DNA of 33,692 nucleotides from Qipengyuania sp. (lineage in GTDB: Bacteria; Pseudomonadota; Alphaproteobacteria; Sphingomonadales; Sphingomonadaceae). Below are positions 26,056-33,692 of this stretch, piece after piece. The DNA is taken from assembly GCA_019745075.1 (NCBI GenBank), contig JAIETR010000019.1, forward strand, positions 1-33,692, read 5' to 3'. Numbering within the stretch: position 1 is the first letter of the stretch; every line of letters begins with the position of its first letter. The translations under genes were made by a program, and so were the position numbers. The notes beneath the pieces were generated by a model. It saw nothing but the letters and a program-made list of their open reading frames with translations. It searched no databases and had not been told where the DNA came from.

Positions 26056-26970
26056 ATGCACGAGCTGCAGCGGATGTTCGCCACCGAGGAGGGTGAAGCG
26101 GCCTGGACCCAGGACATGCACGCGCTGTTCGGCGCGGGCGCGTTCGACGAGGCCGAGGCTCTGCTGGCGGAGGCACTCGCCGCGCTCGACACCGAACTCG
26201 CCTGGACCTGCCTCGAGCTGCCCCGCGAGGCGGTGGTGCTCTCGGGCTGGGAGGAGATGGGGGAGGCGATCGCGATGCACGAAGGCGATCCGGTGACCGG
26301 GGTCACCATCGCCATCGCCAACGAAAGCGACCGCGATTTCGAGAAGGGGCGGACCCACCACCCCTATGTGGTGCTGGGCATCTATACCGACGAAGCCTAT
26401 GCGTTTTCCAGCGCCGTCCACTGGCAATTGCTGGACGAATGCCACGCCGAAATGCCGCGGTGGGCTGGCAACGAGGAAGACATCGAGGTCCATATGGACA
26501 TCGAGGGGCTCGATCTCCTCAACACCAGGCTCGCGCACCACAAGCAGCGCCACTTCTTCCGCGATGGCGAGCCGGCCGCGGCGCCGCTGCGTTATGTGGA
26601 GTTCGTGCTCGGCTGCTGGTGGCGCGCGCTGCGCTGGCACCAGGCGGTTGGCACCGAATGCGCTATCCGCGGGCTGCCGCGCGCGATCCCGGTGGTCGCC
26701 GGCATGGTCGACATGCGTCCCGAGGCGGTGGCGATCCACGGCACGGGCAACGGCGAGGGAGGCCCGGCGTTGAAACTGGTCCGCAACGAGAGCGCGAGCC
26801 TCATCGCCGAGAGCTTTGGCGAGGGCTTCATCCAGCGCAAGGTTGCGGTCGAGGAGGAAAAGGCCCCCCCGACCGTCACCGAACTGCGCCGCCGCGCGCT
26901 GGTGGATGGCGAATTGCTCGACAAGCCGCAGAAGAGCGGGCTGTGGGCGCGCATCTTCGGACGCCGCTGA
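26056..26970 (+). CDS. Conserved hypothetical protein (sphingomonad-type), soluble
   Basis: A 304-residue soluble protein with no signal peptide or membrane segment and no domain I can name. The start MHELQRMFATEEGEAAW... is chosen at 26056 because TGAGG precedes it. Features seen: an acidic, helical N-terminal third with leucine/alanine pattern (EAEALLAEALAALD), a central segment VTIAIANESDRDFEKGRTHHPYVVLGIYTDEAYAFSS, an aromatic VLGCWWRALRWHQAV, and a basic C-terminus (KSGLWARIFGRR) that may contact a membrane. The gene lies alone on this strand between phaZ and a lipoprotein gene. Function not inferred. Confidence 0.75.
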   Translation: MHELQRMFATEEGEAAWTQDMHALFGAGAFDEAEALLAEALAALDTELAWTCLELPREAVVLSGWEEMGEAIAMHEGDPVTGVTIAIANESDRDFEKGRTHHPYVVLGIYTDEAYAFSSAVHWQLLDECHAEMPRWAGNEEDIEVHMDIEGLDLLNTRLAHHKQRHFFRDGEPAAAPLRYVEFVLGCWWRALRWHQAVGTECAIRGLPRAIPVVAGMVDMRPEAVAIHGTGNGEGGPALKLVRNESASLIAESFGEGFIQRKVAVEEEKAPPTVTELRRRALVDGELLDKPQKSGLWARIFGRR

Positions 26971-26977
26971 CGCGCGA

Positions 26978-27006
26978 TTGACAAGCTCGCGACCGTGTCC
27001 GCATGA
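26978..27006 (+). promoter_or_regulatory. Possible promoter of the lipoprotein gene at 27014
   Basis: A perfect -35 consensus TTGACA (26978-26983) lies 17 bases before a weak -10 candidate GCATGA (27001-27006), and the ATG at 27014 starts 8 bases after it. The -10 box is poor, so support comes mainly from the -35 and from the same geometry seen at phhA and xth. Confidence 0.4.
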
Positions 27007-27013
27007 CGGCGCG

Positions 27014-27490
27014 ATGCGAACCGCGATGACCGGTGCGGCGGCGGCGATCCTGATCGCATTCGCCGCGGGCTGCCAACCGGCGGGCGAGCGCCGCGCGCCC
27101 GCCGCAAGCGAAGATCCGGCGCGACGCCTGGAAGGCTCGGGGGCCCAGGTTCCGTTCGCCGCGATCGCCGCCGATGAAACGATTCGCTTCCTCGGTACCG
27201 AGCCGTTCTGGGGCGGGACGGTCCGGGGCGGCGGGATGGTCTTTTCGACCCCGGAGAATCGGCAGGGCGACACCATCGCGGTGCGCCGCTTCGCCGGCAA
27301 CAACGGGCTCGGCTTCAGCGGCATGTGGAACGGCGCTCCGCTCGACATGGCGATCACCCAGGCGCCGTGCTCGGATGGAATGAGCGACCGGAGCTATCCC
27401 TTCGCCGTGACGCTGCGGCTGGGCGAGGAGCAGCGCGGCGGCTGCGCCTGGACCGACCGCAACCCCTTTTCCGGGCCCGCCAACCCCTGA
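27014..27490 (+). CDS. Lipoprotein of the COG3650-like uncharacterised family
   Basis: A 158-residue protein with lipobox AAGC (C20) after MRTAMTGAAAAILIAFAA. The mature domain reads IRFLGTEPFWGGTVRGGGMVFSTPENRQGDTIAV... LDMAITQAPCSDGMSDRSYPFAVTLRLGEEQRGGCAW. The combination of TEPFWG, STPENRQG, a CSDGMSD motif and a second cysteine is what I associate with an uncharacterised family of small exported proteins. The two cysteines C126 (approximate) and C147 (approximate) could form a disulphide. It converges on the S41 protease gene with a 24-base gap. A leaderless promoter may drive it (26978-27006). Confidence 0.7.
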   Translation: MRTAMTGAAAAILIAFAAGCQPAGERRAPAASEDPARRLEGSGAQVPFAAIAADETIRFLGTEPFWGGTVRGGGMVFSTPENRQGDTIAVRRFAGNNGLGFSGMWNGAPLDMAITQAPCSDGMSDRSYPFAVTLRLGEEQRGGCAWTDRNPFSGPANP

Positions 27491-27514
27491 CGGCTGTGCC
27501 CCGCTCCGGGCCGC

Positions 27515-28933
27515 TCAGAACAGCGCCGGGTTGTCGCGCTGCGCGGCATTGGGGTTGCGCGGCCGGAGCAACTGATAGCGTTCCACCCCGCCTTCCGCGC
27601 CCAATGGCGCCGCGCCGTCGATCGGCACGCACAGCCGTCCGGCCAGGAAGTCCAGGGCCACGCTCACCGAGTTCTCCGCGGGATCGCCGAGCTGCCTCGT
27701 GAAATTGTCCGTGGCCGCGCAGGTGCGCGGCATCACCGAAGCCAGGCCGGTATAGTAATCGCCGGCGCCGTCGCGATTGACGGTGCGGAACGCGACCGCG
27801 CGCAGGCGGTCGTCGCAGGCCGAGCGGTCGAAGGCGTATTGCCCCACGGGCTTGCCATAGGTGTTCGCCCCCACCAGCGCGAGATTGGCGCCGAGGTAGG
27901 GAATGAAGGCATTGGCCACCAGCTCGCTCGCCGACGCCGTGCCCTGGCGGCCGATCACCGCGACCTTCATCGCCGCGATCGCCTGCGGCTGGGCGGCGAA
28001 CAGATCGGTTTTGTTTTCGGACGCCTTCGCAGGCCTGAGCGTGGTGCGCGCGAACACCTGGCCGACCTTGTCCGCGGCCATCAGATCGCCAAGCAGCTTG
28101 GCGATCGAGACCAGCCCGCCGCCGTTGTAACGGAAATCGAGGATCACCTTGGCGATCCCCGCGCTCTTGAACTGCTGAAAAGCGGCGCGCAGCTGATTGT
28201 CGGCGTCCTGGACGATGAAGGTGCGCAGATTGACGTAGCCCACCGGGCCGGTGCCGTCGTCCAGGATTTTCACGCCGTAGCGGTCGGAAATCGGATCGAG
28301 ACTATACTCGGCCTTGGCGATCGTGGCGGTCAGCTCGGTGCCCTCGACGGTGCGAAACCCGATGGTGCGCGTGACCCCGGCCTCGGTCGGACCGAGTGCG
28401 TCGGAAACGGCGGTCGAACCGCCCGAGGCCATCAGCGAGGCGACGCTCTTGCCGTCGATGGTGAGCAGTTCGGTGCCGCGGTCCATCCCCGCCCCGAACC
28501 CGGGGGCGGTCTCGAAGGCTTCCATCACATAGACCCGGTTGGCCGTGGTGTCGTAGGACAGGCGGATTCCGAACCCCGCGTTGGCGCCGGTCCGGATCAG
28601 CGCGTTTTCCTCGGCGATCGAGGTGATGTAGCTGAAATAGCGGTCCTTCGACTGGGCGCGCGCGGGCGCGACCAGGGCGTCGATATAGGCCTGGATGTCG
28701 GTGAAGCTGGCGGCGTTGACCGAGAGGTCGAGCAGCTCGGGGAAGAGATACCACTCGTTCATGGTGTCGCGCACCCACTGCGCGCGCGAGGCATAGCTGC
28801 AGGTAGCGCCGATGCTGCCCCCGCCCCCACCGCCTCCGGTGCCGCCGGTGGCGCCTCCCGAACCTCCCCCGCCGCCGCAGGCTGCGAGCGACAATGCGAG
28901 AATCGACGACAGGATGGTGCGACCCGTGTTCAT
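27515..28933 (-). CDS. S41 family (C-terminal processing type) serine protease, lipoprotein
   Basis: A 472-residue lipoprotein protease. Lipobox LAAC (C19) is followed by a glycine-rich linker (about residues 19-40) that would hold the enzyme away from the membrane. A PDZ-like region lies around residues 115-200, and the protease core follows. S334 in GTASASELVANAF is the expected nucleophile with K361 in NTYGKPVG as the general base, as in Prc/CtpA. The extra cysteines near residues 402 and 425 are unassigned. It is the terminal gene of its strand here, opposite the SWIB gene upstream. Start ATG at 28933 follows GGGGAG about 12 bases before it. Confidence 0.9.
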   Translation of the reverse strand: MNTGRTILSSILALSLAACGGGGGSGGATGGTGGGGGGGSIGATCSYASRAQWVRDTMNEWYLFPELLDLSVNAASFTDIQAYIDALVAPARAQSKDRYFSYITSIAEENALIRTGANAGFGIRLSYDTTANRVYVMEAFETAPGFGAGMDRGTELLTIDGKSVASLMASGGSTAVSDALGPTEAGVTRTIGFRTVEGTELTATIAKAEYSLDPISDRYGVKILDDGTGPVGYVNLRTFIVQDADNQLRAAFQQFKSAGIAKVILDFRYNGGGLVSIAKLLGDLMAADKVGQVFARTTLRPAKASENKTDLFAAQPQAIAAMKVAVIGRQGTASASELVANAFIPYLGANLALVGANTYGKPVGQYAFDRSACDDRLRAVAFRTVNRDGAGDYYTGLASVMPRTCAATDNFTRQLGDPAENSVSVALDFLAGRLCVPIDGAAPLGAEGGVERYQLLRPRNPNAAQRDNPALF

Positions 28934-28998
28934 GAATGACTGCTCCCCAGCCGTCGCGGGAATACGCCTGGCTGTCTCGATCTGTGCCCAAACCGAGG

Positions 28999-29013
28999 TT
29001 AACGGGCGCTTAG
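28999..29013. promoter_or_regulatory. CtrA-like half-site pair
   Basis: TTAA (28999-29002), seven bases, TTAG (29010-29013) differs from the CtrA consensus TTAA-N7-TTAA by one base. It lies in the 281-base divergent region between the S41 protease and SWIB genes. One mismatch makes it speculative. The rest of this gap shows no other convincing element besides an 11-codon ORF not considered real. Confidence 0.25.
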
Positions 29014-29214
29014 CGGACCCCGCCGGCGCAATTCCAGCCATGAAATCGCCGAAAAACGCGCGAGACTGCGGATAAAACCGGCTTTCCGCCGCTTTCCCCT
29101 TGGCGAGCCGCCCTCGGCGCGGGCAAGTTGGCCCGGTGAGTGCGCCTGCCATCGCGCCGTGCCGCTCAACGAAGAATTGGTGAAGCAGGCCTGACAAGGA
29201 AAGGAACTACGATC

Positions 29215-29466
29215 ATGGCTGGCAAGAACAATGCGCTCCAGAAGCCGGTGACCCTCTCGCCCGAGCTCGAGGCGGTGTGCGGCAAGGGTCCGTTGACCCG
29301 CGCCCAGGTGACCTCGAAGGTGTGGGACCACATCAAGGCGAACAAGCTGCAGGACACGAAGGACAAGCGGATGATCAACCCCGACGACAAGCTCGGCAGG
29401 GTGATCGGCAAGGACCAGATCTCGATGTTCAAGATGACGGGCGCCGTCTCGAAGCACATGAGCTGA
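29215..29466 (+). CDS. SWIB/MDM2 domain protein
   Basis: An 83-residue protein that is essentially one SWIB domain: LQKPVTLSPELEAVCGKGPLTRAQVTSKVWDHIKANKLQDTKDKRMINPDDKLGRVIG, then KDQISMFKMTGAVSKHMS. SWIB domains in eukaryotes bind chromatin-remodelling partners; in bacteria they occur as single small proteins or fused to topoisomerase, and their role is unknown (DNA compaction has been suggested for chlamydial ones). A good ribosome site (AAGGAA) precedes the ATG. The protein is basic and may bind DNA. It is probably highly expressed given its own upstream region. Confidence 0.93.
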   Translation: MAGKNNALQKPVTLSPELEAVCGKGPLTRAQVTSKVWDHIKANKLQDTKDKRMINPDDKLGRVIGKDQISMFKMTGAVSKHMS

Positions 29467-29532
29467 GCATATTCGATCGGAAGATTGAAGCGCGTCGATC
29501 GATCCATTTGCTCGACGTGTCGGTGACAGGTT

Positions 29533-29682
29533 GGGCGGCGCGCGAACGGCCAGTTCGTGACGCCGCCCGTCCACGGGGCGAGCCACGCCCGCACCGGCTG
29601 GAGCGCCAGCCGGGGCACGCGATGCGACAGCCCCCCACCGTGCCCGCGCGCGCACGACCTTCCCCAGGGGAACGGACCCTGG
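29533..29682. other. Structured gap with three perfect hairpins
   Basis: The 269-base gap between the SWIB and dipeptidase genes has no ORF I believe. It holds GGGCGGCG/CGCCGCCC (29533-29540 with 29561-29568, 20-base loop with inner pairing GCGAAC/GTTCGT), CCGGCTGG-AGCG-CCAGCCGG (29594-29613), and CCAGGG/CCCTGG (29664-29682). No T run follows any of them. It may be a SWIB transcript end, a leader of the dipeptidase gene, or chance in GC-rich DNA. Confidence 0.35.
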
Positions 29683-29735
29683 AAGCGTCTCGCTCGATCG
29701 CAAATCCGGGGAGTCCGGCCATTACAGCCCCCGCC

Positions 29736-31007
29736 ATGAAAACCATCTTCGCCGCGCTGGGCGCGCTCGCGCTGTGCTCGGCACCGCTCGCGGCGCGGCA
29801 GCGCACGCCCGAGCAGGTCGCCGAGGCCGCCCTGCGCGCCGCCCCGGTGTTCGACGGCCACAACGACGTGCCCGAGGCGCTGCGCGGCCGCTACCGCAAC
29901 GTCATCGCCGGCTTCGATTTCGACGACAGCAGCCGGGCGCCCTCGGCCGACGATGGCCCGTTGGGCATGCACACCGACCTGCCGCGGCTGCGCAAGGGCC
30001 GCGTGGGCGGGCAGTTCTGGTCGGTCTATGTCTCGGCCGCGCTCCCCGAGCCGCAGGCGGTGGTCGCCGTGCTCGAGCAGATCGATGTGATGAAGCGGCT
30101 GATGGCGCGCCATCGCAGGGATCTCGCCTTCGTGACCACCGCCGACCAGGCGGCGGCGGCGATGAAGCGCGGCCAGATCGCCTCGCTGCTCGGCATGGAA
30201 GGCGGCAATTCGATCGGCGAGAGCCTGGCGGTGCTGCGCCAGAGCTACGATCTGGGCGCCCGCTACCTCACGCTGACCCATTCGAAGACCCTGACATGGG
30301 CCGACAGCGCGACCGATGCGCCGCGGCACGGCGGCCTCACCGGGTTCGGCCGCATGGTGGTGCGCGAGATGAACCGGCTCGGCATGCTGGTCGACCTCAG
30401 CCATGTCAGCGAGGAGACGATGATCGATGCGCTCGACGAGACCAGGGCGCCGGTCATCTTCAGCCATTCGGGCGTCCGCGCGATCGACGGCCACCCGCGC
30501 AATGTGCCCGACAGCGTGCTCGCGCGTCTGCCCGCCAACGGCGGGGTGGCGATGGCGGTCGCTTACCCGGCGTTCGTGAGCGAGGCCTATCGCCAGTGGA
30601 GCGCGGACCGGGCGGGCGAGACCGCGAGGCTCGGCAGTCTATATCCCGGCGATCCGAAGGCGGTGACGTCGGGAACCGCGGCCTGGACCGCGGCGCACCC
30701 GCGTCCCGTGGCGACCGTGGCGCAATGGGCCGACCACATCGACCATGTTCGCAGGATCGCGGGGGTCGATCATGTCGGCCTGGGCGGCGACTACGACGGC
30801 ATGGAGACCGGCCCGCGGGGGGCGGAGGACGTGGCCGGCTATCCGGTGCTGTTCGCCGAGCTGGCGCGGCGCGGCTGGTCGCAGCCGGAGCTGGAAAAGC
30901 TCGCCTCGCGCAACATCCTGCGCGTGCTGCGGCGCGCCGAGGCGGTGGCGGCGAGCCAGAAGGGCCTCGCCCCGCTGGAAACGCCCGCGGTGGGAACCGG
31001 CCGATAG
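29736..31007 (+). CDS. Membrane dipeptidase (peptidase family M19), exported
   Basis: A 423-residue zinc dipeptidase of the renal dipeptidase family, with a signal peptide (about residues 1-20, SAPLAA|RQ). Zinc-ligand motifs are H42 and D44 in FDGHNDVPEALR, E155 in LGMEGGNSIGES, LVDLSHVSEETM, FSHSGVRAIDGHPRNVPD, and IDHVGLGGDYDGM near 345. The family cleaves dipeptides including D-Ala or LL-forms, and some act on beta-lactams. Length is slightly longer than the soluble forms because of the signal peptide and an extended tail. Its upstream gap is structured. A periplasmic role in peptide or murein turnover is likely. Confidence 0.93.
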   Translation: MKTIFAALGALALCSAPLAARQRTPEQVAEAALRAAPVFDGHNDVPEALRGRYRNVIAGFDFDDSSRAPSADDGPLGMHTDLPRLRKGRVGGQFWSVYVSAALPEPQAVVAVLEQIDVMKRLMARHRRDLAFVTTADQAAAAMKRGQIASLLGMEGGNSIGESLAVLRQSYDLGARYLTLTHSKTLTWADSATDAPRHGGLTGFGRMVVREMNRLGMLVDLSHVSEETMIDALDETRAPVIFSHSGVRAIDGHPRNVPDSVLARLPANGGVAMAVAYPAFVSEAYRQWSADRAGETARLGSLYPGDPKAVTSGTAAWTAAHPRPVATVAQWADHIDHVRRIAGVDHVGLGGDYDGMETGPRGAEDVAGYPVLFAELARRGWSQPELEKLASRNILRVLRRAEAVAASQKGLAPLETPAVGTGR

Positions 31008-31045
31008 CCAGACTGGGTCAGGCCAATCCCGGCTTGCCCGGTGGG

Positions 31046-31345
31046 TCAGTTCTTGACCACGTTGAGGTTGTTCTGAACGGCCTGTTCGTCGTTCGAGGTC
31101 TGAGCCGGCAGGGGCGCCGCTTCGCTGGCCGAATCGCGCTCCTTCTGGGCGGCGATCTTGGCGCTGACATTGGCGTTGTCGGCGTCGGGGTCGCTGCTGC
31201 TCCGCGCGCCGGCGATCCAGATGAGCGACAGCGCGCCGATGGCGAGGATCAGGCCGAAAATCAGCACCCAGCGCACCACGCCTTCCTTCGACCCGCCGCT
31301 GGCCTCCTCCTCGCTGACGTGAACCTCGTTGCCTTCGGTGTGCAT
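31046..31345 (-). CDS. Small single-span membrane protein, hypothetical
   Basis: A 99-residue protein. Residues 1-22 are a charged, acidic N-terminal region (MHTEGNEVHVSEEEASGG). Residues about 24-46 form one hydrophobic helix (VVRWVLIFGLILAIGALSLIWI). The rest is polar, with Asp, Asn, Ala and Gln (SKDPDADNANVSAKIAAQKERDS...). It resembles no domain I can name. GGAGG precedes the ATG by 5 bases. It shares the strand with dapD, 60 bases upstream, and may be part of its transcript. N-in/C-out orientation is likely. Function unknown. Confidence 0.72.
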   Translation of the reverse strand: MHTEGNEVHVSEEEASGGSKEGVVRWVLIFGLILAIGALSLIWIAGARSSSDPDADNANVSAKIAAQKERDSASEAAPLPAQTSNDEQAVQNNLNVVKN

Positions 31346-31405
31346 GCTCGCCTCCTGTCGTGCGGCCCAAACGGCGCGATCCGCGCGGATGTTCCAGCCA
31401 AAGCT

Positions 31406-32230
31406 TCAATCGCGCAAGAGCTCGTTTATTCCGGTCTTGGCGCGGGTGCCGGCGTCGACCGTCTTGACGATGACCGCGCAGGCGAGCGCCGGGCCGCCGT
31501 CCGGATCGGGCAGCGTGCCGGGGACGACCACCGAATAGGGCGGAATATGACCGCGGATCACCTCGCCGCCGCGGCGATGCACGATCTTGGTGGATTGGGT
31601 GATGAAGACGCCCATCGCCACCACGCTGCCTTCGCCGACGATCACGCCCTCGACGATTTCCGAGCGCGCGCCGATGAAGCAATTGTCCCCGACGATCGTG
31701 GGATTGGCCTGCATCGGTTCGAGCACCCCGCCGATGCCCGCGCCCGCCGAGATATGGCACCCCTTTCCGATCTGCGCGCAGGAGCCGATCGAGGCCCAGG
31801 TATCGACCATCGTGCCTTCGCCGACATAGGCGCCGATGTTGACGAAGCTGGGCATCAGCACGCAGCCGGGCGCGATGAAGGCCCCCGCGCGCGCGACGGC
31901 GCCGGGCACCACGCGGATGCCGGCGGCGCGGAAGCGCGCCTCGTCCCAGCCGGCGAATTTGCCGGGCACCTTGTCGTAGGCCGGATGGCCCGCGCTGCCG
32001 CCCTCGACCAGCCGGTTGTCGGTGAGGCGAAAGGACAGCAGGACCGCCTTCTTCAGCCACTGGTTGACGCGCCAGCCACCGTTGCCATCGGGCTCGGCCA
32101 CGCGCCCGGTGCCGGCATCGAGCATCGCCAGCGCCGCGGCCACCGCCTCGGCGACCGGGCGGTCGGCCGCGGAAACCTCGTCGCGGCGCTCCCAGGCATC
32201 CTCGATCAGGGCGGCGAGTTCGGCGGTCAT
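31406..32230 (-). CDS. dapD: 2,3,4,5-Tetrahydropyridine-2,6-dicarboxylate N-succinyltransferase
   Basis: A 274-residue left-handed beta-helix acyltransferase of lysine and meso-diaminopimelate synthesis; it succinylates tetrahydrodipicolinate using succinyl-CoA. Family segments are [94 protein letters not shown], and [10 protein letters not shown]. The hexapeptide repeats are clear. Start ATG at 32230 has AAGGAG 5-6 bases upstream. It precedes the small membrane protein gene on the same strand and diverges from the S8 protease gene. dapC or dapE neighbours are not in this window. Confidence 0.96.
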   Translation of the reverse strand: MTAELAALIEDAWERRDEVSAADRPVAEAVAAALAMLDAGTGRVAEPDGNGGWRVNQWLKKAVLLSFRLTDNRLVEGGSAGHPAYDKVPGKFAGWDEARFRAAGIRVVPGAVARAGAFIAPGCVLMPSFVNIGAYVGEGTMVDTWASIGSCAQIGKGCHISAGAGIGGVLEPMQANPTIVGDNCFIGARSEIVEGVIVGEGSVVAMGVFITQSTKIVHRRGGEVIRGHIPPYSVVVPGTLPDPDGGPALACAVIVKTVDAGTRAKTGINELLRD

Positions 32231-32342
32231 GGATGCTCCTTGCGCGGCGGTGCCGCCGCGGTTAGGCGGCTCGTCCCCTCGCGGCAAGTCGCGCCGGGGT
32301 CATTAAGGATACTGCCAGCAGTTCCGCGCTAGGGGATCGGGC

Positions 32343-33692
32343 ATGGAGACATGGCATGTTCGAGCGCCGGGCAAGGGTCTTGGCCGGCGATTCTCGTGGT
32401 GCGCCGCATCCGCCCTGGCGCTCGCGCTCGGCGCCTGCGGCGGCGGAGGCGGCGGCGCGCCCATCTCGACCCCGCCGCCCGCGCCGGCCCCCGCGCCTGC
32501 ACCCGCCCCGGCGCCCGCACCGGCCCCGGCTCCCGCGCCTTCGATTTTCGACACCGCCGAATACCGCCGCTCGAGCGGTCCCCAACAGCATGGCGCGATC
32601 GCCGCCTGGGAGGCCGGGCGTACCGGCGCCGGCCAGGCAATCGCCATCATCGATACCGGAATCGATATCGACAGTCCCGAGTTCGCCGGACGCATCCTCG
32701 CCGCCTCGCGCGACGTGACGAACGGCGGCCGGTCGATCGACGCGGAGGACGATCACGGCACCAATGTCGCGCTGGTCGCCGCCGCCGCGCGCAACGGCAG
32801 CGGCGTCATGGGCATCGCCTTCGACGCCCGGCTGCTGGTGTTCCGGGCCGACGAGCCCGGGAGCTGCGCCGTTTCCGGACCCAATACCACCGAGGCGAGC
32901 TGCACCTTCCTCGATTCGACGATCGCGCGCGGGGTCGATGCCGCGGTGGCGGCGGGGGCCCGGGCGATCAATCTCAGCCTCGGCGGCAGCGACGGGATCG
33001 GCGGCGCTCTGCGCGGGGCGATCTCCCGCGCCTCGGCCGCGGGCGTGGTGGTGGTGGTCGCGGCGGGCAATGGCGGCGCGGGCAACAGGCCCAACACCGA
33101 TCCCAATCAACCGACGGCTTTCGCGCAGCAAGTCCGCGCGGCCGGCGGCAGCAATGTGATCATCGTCGGCTCGGTCGACGAGGGCAACCAGATCTCCTCC
33201 TTCAGCCAGCGCGCCGGCAACGAAGCGGTCTGGTATCTGACCGCGCGCGGCGAACGGATTTGCTGCGTGTATGAGAACGGCCAGATCTTCGTTGGCCAGG
33301 ATGCGAGTGGATCCTACAACCTGCTGTTCTCGGGGACCAGCTTCGCCACACCGCAAGTGGCGGGCGCGGTGGCGCTGCTGGCGCAGGCGTTCCCCAATCT
33401 GACCGGCCAGCAGATCGTGCGGCTGTTGCTCGACAGCGCGCGCGATGCGGGCGCCGCCGGCATCGACGCGACCTATGGCGCGGGCATCCTCGACATTGCC
33501 TCGGCATTCGCGCCGAGAGGGGCGATGACGCTGGCGGGGGGAACGACCGCGGTCAGGATCGGCATGGACACCGCGCTCGGTTCGGCGGCGATGGGCGATG
33601 CGCTCGCCCGAGCGGGCCCGGTGCAGGGCGTGGCGACGAAGGCGGCGAGGAGCCCGGTGGCGAAGGCCCCGGTCCGCTCGCCCCCCATGCTC
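32343..33692 (+). CDS. S8 (subtilisin-like) serine protease lipoprotein, 3' part missing
   Basis: The frame starts at the ATG at 32343 and is still open at the window end (450 codons). Residues 1-32 look like a lipoprotein signal, with basic residues, a hydrophobic stretch and LGAC (C32). A GGGGGG run and ten Ala-Pro repeats (about 47-66) form a rigid spacer. The subtilase catalytic triad is intact: D104 in AIAIIDTGIDID, H138 in DDHGTNVAL, and S333 in SGTSFATPQVAG. After the protease domain (ending about residue 395) comes a region with GTTAVRIGMDTALGSAAMGDAL, possibly the start of an autotransporter-type C-terminus. GGGGATC precedes the ATG. The C-terminus lies outside the window. Confidence 0.88.
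   Translation, partial: METWHVRAPGKGLGRRFSWCAASALALALGACGGGGGGAPISTPPPAPAPAPAPAPAPAPAPAPAPSIFDTAEYRRSSGPQQHGAIAAWEAGRTGAGQAIAIIDTGIDIDSPEFAGRILAASRDVTNGGRSIDAEDDHGTNVALVAAAARNGSGVMGIAFDARLLVFRADEPGSCAVSGPNTTEASCTFLDSTIARGVDAAVAAGARAINLSLGGSDGIGGALRGAISRASAAGVVVVVAAGNGGAGNRPNTDPNQPTAFAQQVRAAGGSNVIIVGSVDEGNQISSFSQRAGNEAVWYLTARGERICCVYENGQIFVGQDASGSYNLLFSGTSFATPQVAGAVALLAQAFPNLTGQQIVRLLLDSARDAGAAGIDATYGAGILDIASAFAPRGAMTLAGGTTAVRIGMDTALGSAAMGDALARAGPVQGVATKAARSPVAKAPVRSPPML

Noticed and set aside
29041..29076. An 11-codon open frame (ATG to TAA) upstream of the SWIB gene
   Set aside because: No ribosome site and no conservation argument; likely chance.

Overview
The window is about 33.7 kb of GC-rich DNA, densely packed with genes on both strands. 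Gene content and protein sequences point to an alphaproteobacterium of the Sphingomonadales (Sphingomonas-like). The pointers are an SPFH/Arc-family gene pair, a RibA with a long N-terminal extension, an SWIB-domain miniprotein, an intracellular PHB depolymerase, and sphingomonad-style palindromic intergenic repeats. There is no rRNA, tRNA, phage, IS element or CRISPR array, so this assignment rests on protein resemblance only. It looks like ordinary chromosomal backbone with a few accessory patches.

Layout, left to right. (1) 1-4761: a HerA-like ATPase (partial), then a tightly overlapping run of a fused PabB-PabC (p-aminobenzoate synthesis), an RluA-type pseudouridine synthase and the ribosome-rescue hydrolase ArfB, then ribosomal protein L33 and the lipoprotein chaperone LolA. 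(2) 4762-4982: an unannotated gap with three hairpins and a strong terminator, read here as a candidate small RNA with pyrimidine-rich, anti-Shine-Dalgarno-like loops. (3) 4983-12117: an alkaline phosphatase lipoprotein, exonuclease III, GTP cyclohydrolase II with an apparent CTG start, a Sel1-repeat protein, an Arc-type DNA-binding protein with an SPFH membrane protein, and RecQ. (4) 12259-18473: two small lipoproteins, then acyl-CoA dehydrogenase, type III CoA-transferase, thiolase and a hot-dog hydratase. This is a catabolic set without a recognisable 3-hydroxyacyl-CoA dehydrogenase, and two unrelated repeat elements flank the CoA-transferase gene. Phenylalanine 4-hydroxylase follows. (5) 18490-24403, minus strand: a small lipoprotein, a GlsB/YeaQ-like membrane protein, undecaprenyl-diphosphatase, an M13 metallopeptidase and an ABC exporter. 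(6) 24547-33692: PHB depolymerase, two hypotheticals, an S41 protease lipoprotein, an SWIB protein, an M19 dipeptidase, a small membrane protein, DapD, and a subtilisin-like lipoprotein cut off by the window edge.

Themes. Envelope work is prominent: LolA, UppP, DapD, six or more lipoproteins, and several exported peptidases (M13, S41, M19, S8). Carbon storage and catabolism appear as PhaZ, the acyl-CoA cluster and PhhA. The most interesting signals are non-coding: the sRNA candidate at 4862-4974, an AT-rich palindrome before the SPFH-Arc pair, a perfect inverted repeat between the ABC exporter and phaZ, and several promoters placed so that transcription would begin at the start codon.
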